In this document: one piece after another, positions 63,001 through 64,000 of the stretch | How positions within the stretch are numbered: the stretch's first letter is position 1 | Layout: each line of letters begins with the position of its first letter | Source of the DNA: CALOCN01 sp942491735 | GTDB taxonomy: Bacteria > Eisenbacteria > RBG-16-71-46 > JABDJR01 | Reading direction: 5' to 3' | Assembly (NCBI GenBank): GCA_942491735.1 | Contig: CALOCN010000001.1 | Location: 1-64,000, forward strand | Length of the DNA stretch: 64,000 nucleotides | Position numbers and translations under genes: made by a program | Notes under the pieces: model-generated | The model's database searches: none | Told to the model about the DNA's origin: nothing | What the model saw: only the letters and a program-made list of their open reading frames with translations

Positions 63001-63993
63001 GAGCAGCTCGCCCAGATGGCCCAGCAGATGCAGCAGCAGATGCAGTCCAACCAGGCGGCCAAGAACATCGAGATGATGGAGCGCATCATCCGCGGCCTGA
63101 TCGGGGTGTCCGGCGAACAGGAAGGCGTGGTGGCCTCCCGCGTGGAGAGCCGCGACCTGGCCAAGAAGCAGTTCGACCTCGTGGAGGTCACCGAATCCCT
63201 GGCCGAGAGCCTGCAGGCCCTGGCCAAGGAGACCTTTGCCATCCAGACCGAGCAGCAGGGACAGCTGGACGCGGCGCTGGAGAAGATGGATCGCGCCACC
63301 CGTCTCTATGAGCAGGGCAACCGCCGGTTGGCCGTGCACCAGGGACGCGAGTCGGCCGGGGAACTCAACGAGACCATCGTCGCCCTCATGAAGTCCCACT
63401 CGCAGATGTGCCAGGGACAGGGCCAGGGTCAGGGCTCCCAGCAGATGATGCAGCAGATGCAGGGGCTGTCCGAGGCCCAGCAGCAACTGAACGAGTCGAC
63501 CCGCCAGATGATGGAGCGGATGGCCGGTCAGCAGCGTCTCTCGCGCACGGAAGAACAGCGGATGGCCCAGATGGCCGCCCAGCAGGAGATGATTCGTCAG
63601 GGCCTGTCCGAGATGATGGAGACCTTCGAGGAGGCCCGCGAGCTGATGGGCGACCTCGACAAGGTGGGGGCCGACATGGAATCGGTGCAGGAAGCGCTGC
63701 AGCAGAAGAACCTGGACCGGCCGCTGGTCGAACGCCAGGAGCAGATCCTGTCCCGCTTGCTGGACGCCCAGCGCTCCATCCGCCAGCGGGAGATGAGCCC
63801 CACCCGAGAGAGCAAGACCGGGACCCTGGCCCAGCGTCGTTCGCCGGCCGACCTTCCGGAGCACCTCCTGGAGCGGGAGCGCTCCCTGGAAGAGGATGTT
63901 CTGCGCGGGACCGATGACCGCTACCCGGCCCAGTATCGACGACTCGTCGAAGAGTACTTCCGTGCCCTTTCCCGGGAGACCACCACCCCGTGA
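60016..63993 (+). CDS. DUF4175-family membrane protein with long glutamine-rich coiled coil
   Basis: The 1325-residue protein has two membrane segments near the N-terminus (about 30-52, 60-82) and another at about 160-180. DUF4175 beta domains follow (RVMEPPRLLGFRTHFRYPDYTG at about 290-310, and a block ending VSYYLEVHDNDTISGP). Long coiled-coil regions (515-720 and 900-1270) flank a low-complexity linker built from the 13-residue unit ESQDGEPQDGENA and QQ/QGE repeats. Within the linker, residues about 722-754 are read in the wrong frame (see findings). Homologues sit beside MoxR and VWA genes. Confidence 0.85.
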   Translation: MSKKRYSRIVEELDKGRRAFARARLTAGVLRFLGIALATVAGLVLWAVLQRMLHIYSVPVATAASVIGAGLLIFALVRWLVIPLVRLPDREAFVRMLERRFPAEKNLIVNAFQLGDMERSTQAGQAPDLVEALVDQASDRVSHLDFKTWRDPAPDRPYLWAGAAALVAMAALAIISPSLLTGAFGQVLRPSLAQPPVVTLAVVPGDIEVNRGSDVAVKVLVDGTGEIPTLHFRERQGGEWRLRDFHPQRGNSVTRTSGEWETVLPAVDRNLEYRVSAPRAESATYAIRVMEPPRLLGFRTHFRYPDYTGLAGETVSTGTGDIAALKGTDVDLRVLTNREMSSAYLLWKQDGTAEPVRRELSRVDETTWRADFTLMEPASYSVIIQDETGADRLRTPRYRVNPTEDRPPFLTLHYPQEDHDLYDDLMERVVADAADDFGFSSVQLVYRVDDGEEQYQAYNPYTVGQKEFRLDTLWDMSGLDMLPGSEVSYYLEVHDNDTISGPKAVRSPVRRVRFPSVAEMFEEVTQDHTREIDNLGDMQKEQESLRERLEDLTDELKQGKELNWELQQDMQNALQRQEALEQQVNDVTGRLQETMDKASSRANMNQDLVGKMSEINDLLTNLSNDELRRSFQELSKALDRMDKDAVRRALEEMQMTQEQMLRGLDRTIDLLKQIRREEQVADVVRRTDEIAQLQNKIAEELKELTENAENPEDAANPEDGEPPPTVSPRTGTTRSPRTASPRMARAPSPRTVSPESQDGENAESQDGEPQDGENAESQDGEQNAADGEPSDELPQELQDQLEQVAKELAEEVAKQQAKQDAAKQDAAQQDPANQGEPQDPKDGESKQGEQSQQGEQQQGDQQEGDQSQQSQSEQEQAQEGSEQQSGQQQPQGEQGEQQDQQSGKQQKKETNEERMERLAKEQEQAEALLEELKRQLEMLRKLNQDQPDLAEQMDEMKKSELAQQLQQSMQQAQQSMQGGEPQESADFAFRARDEAEQLAQMAQQMQQQMQSNQAAKNIEMMERIIRGLIGVSGEQEGVVASRVESRDLAKKQFDLVEVTESLAESLQALAKETFAIQTEQQGQLDAALEKMDRATRLYEQGNRRLAVHQGRESAGELNETIVALMKSHSQMCQGQGQGQGSQQMMQQMQGLSEAQQQLNESTRQMMERMAGQQRLSRTEEQRMAQMAAQQEMIRQGLSEMMETFEEARELMGDLDKVGADMESVQEALQQKNLDRPLVERQEQILSRLLDAQRSIRQREMSPTRESKTGTLAQRRSPADLPEHLLERERSLEEDVLRGTDDRYPAQYRRLVEEYFRALSRETTTP
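62281..62359 (+). repeat. 39-bp tandem repeat in the DUF4175 linker
   Basis: The unit coding ESQDGEPQDGENA is repeated back to back (GCCGAGTCCCAGGACGGCGAG recurs as GCCGAGTCCCAGGACGGC). Related, shifted copies lie just upstream (62182-62278). Slipped-strand events in such repeats are a simple way to gain or lose bases. Confidence 0.75.
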
Positions 63994-64000
63994 CCCAGGT
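63990..64000 (+). CDS. Possible start of the next operon gene (cut by window end)
   Basis: A GTG at 63990 overlaps the TGA of the DUF4175 gene (GTGA), the junction seen at several other operons in the window. Only four codons are visible, so no product can be named. Confidence 0.35.

Noticed and set aside
59293..63864. 1523-codon minus-strand open frame opposite DUF4175
   Set aside because: Leucine/histidine-rich composition is the reverse image of the glutamine-rich coding strand, with no motif or start signal.

Overview
The window is high-GC DNA from a Gram-negative bacterium. It encodes a SurA-type periplasmic chaperone, a large outer-membrane beta-barrel, many lipoproteins and an FtsEX/EnvC-like division set. 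Four secreted proteins end in a FlgD-like/type IX-like sorting domain (PNP-type start, VFDxxGRxV core, GVYxVR end). That mix suits an uncultured FCB-group lineage (Eisenbacteria- or Krumholzibacteriota-like). This is inference: no rRNA or tRNA is present to place it. Two 14-15 base G runs and clustered frameshifts suggest a draft or metagenome assembly.

Layout. 1-696: decayed HNH-endonuclease end and a degenerate 42-bp repeat. 697-9056: S41-like protease coupled to a diheme cytochrome c, then mfd and ppk1. 9261-11455: SurA-like isomerase, S4-domain protein, lipoprotein. 11452-15552: four minus-strand genes joined by 4-nt overlaps (C39-like peptidase, RLAN/RimK ATP-grasp ligase, GCS2-type carboxylate-amine ligase, N-formylglutamate amidohydrolase), a probable pathway that makes or modifies a small peptide; it is the best candidate here for uncharacterised biology. 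15553-17570: truncated cytochrome, poly-G tract, class I fumarase. 17804-20579: ftsE-ftsX-envC-like. 20723-24959: probable HTH/PIN-like toxin-antitoxin pair, frameshifted sulfotransferase, transporter-HEAT fusion.

25567-32433 is an accessory island with less GC-biased codon use: three secreted-protein genes, the third split by an intact IS66-family element (28355-30630) with a perfect 8-bp target duplication, followed by decayed mobile DNA. 32434-36939: membrane protein, ECF sigma factor with a coupled membrane partner, holB, metG. 37171-43801: two long paralogous secreted proteins, the first broken by several frameshifts. 43899-48410: dienelactone-hydrolase-like protein, tatD, rsmA, outer-membrane barrel. 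48410-51829: a tandem family of small lipoproteins with one decayed copy. 51826-54722: sugar-dehydrogenase-like secreted protein and a DUF610 (YibQ-like) protein. 54929-63993: secD-secF, a TPR-type lipoprotein, DUF4159 and DUF4175 proteins.

Most operons are tightly packed with ATGA/GTGA overlaps, and GTG or TTG starts are common, so several starts were chosen from the overlap and a Shine-Dalgarno sequence. No CRISPR array, rRNA or tRNA was seen.
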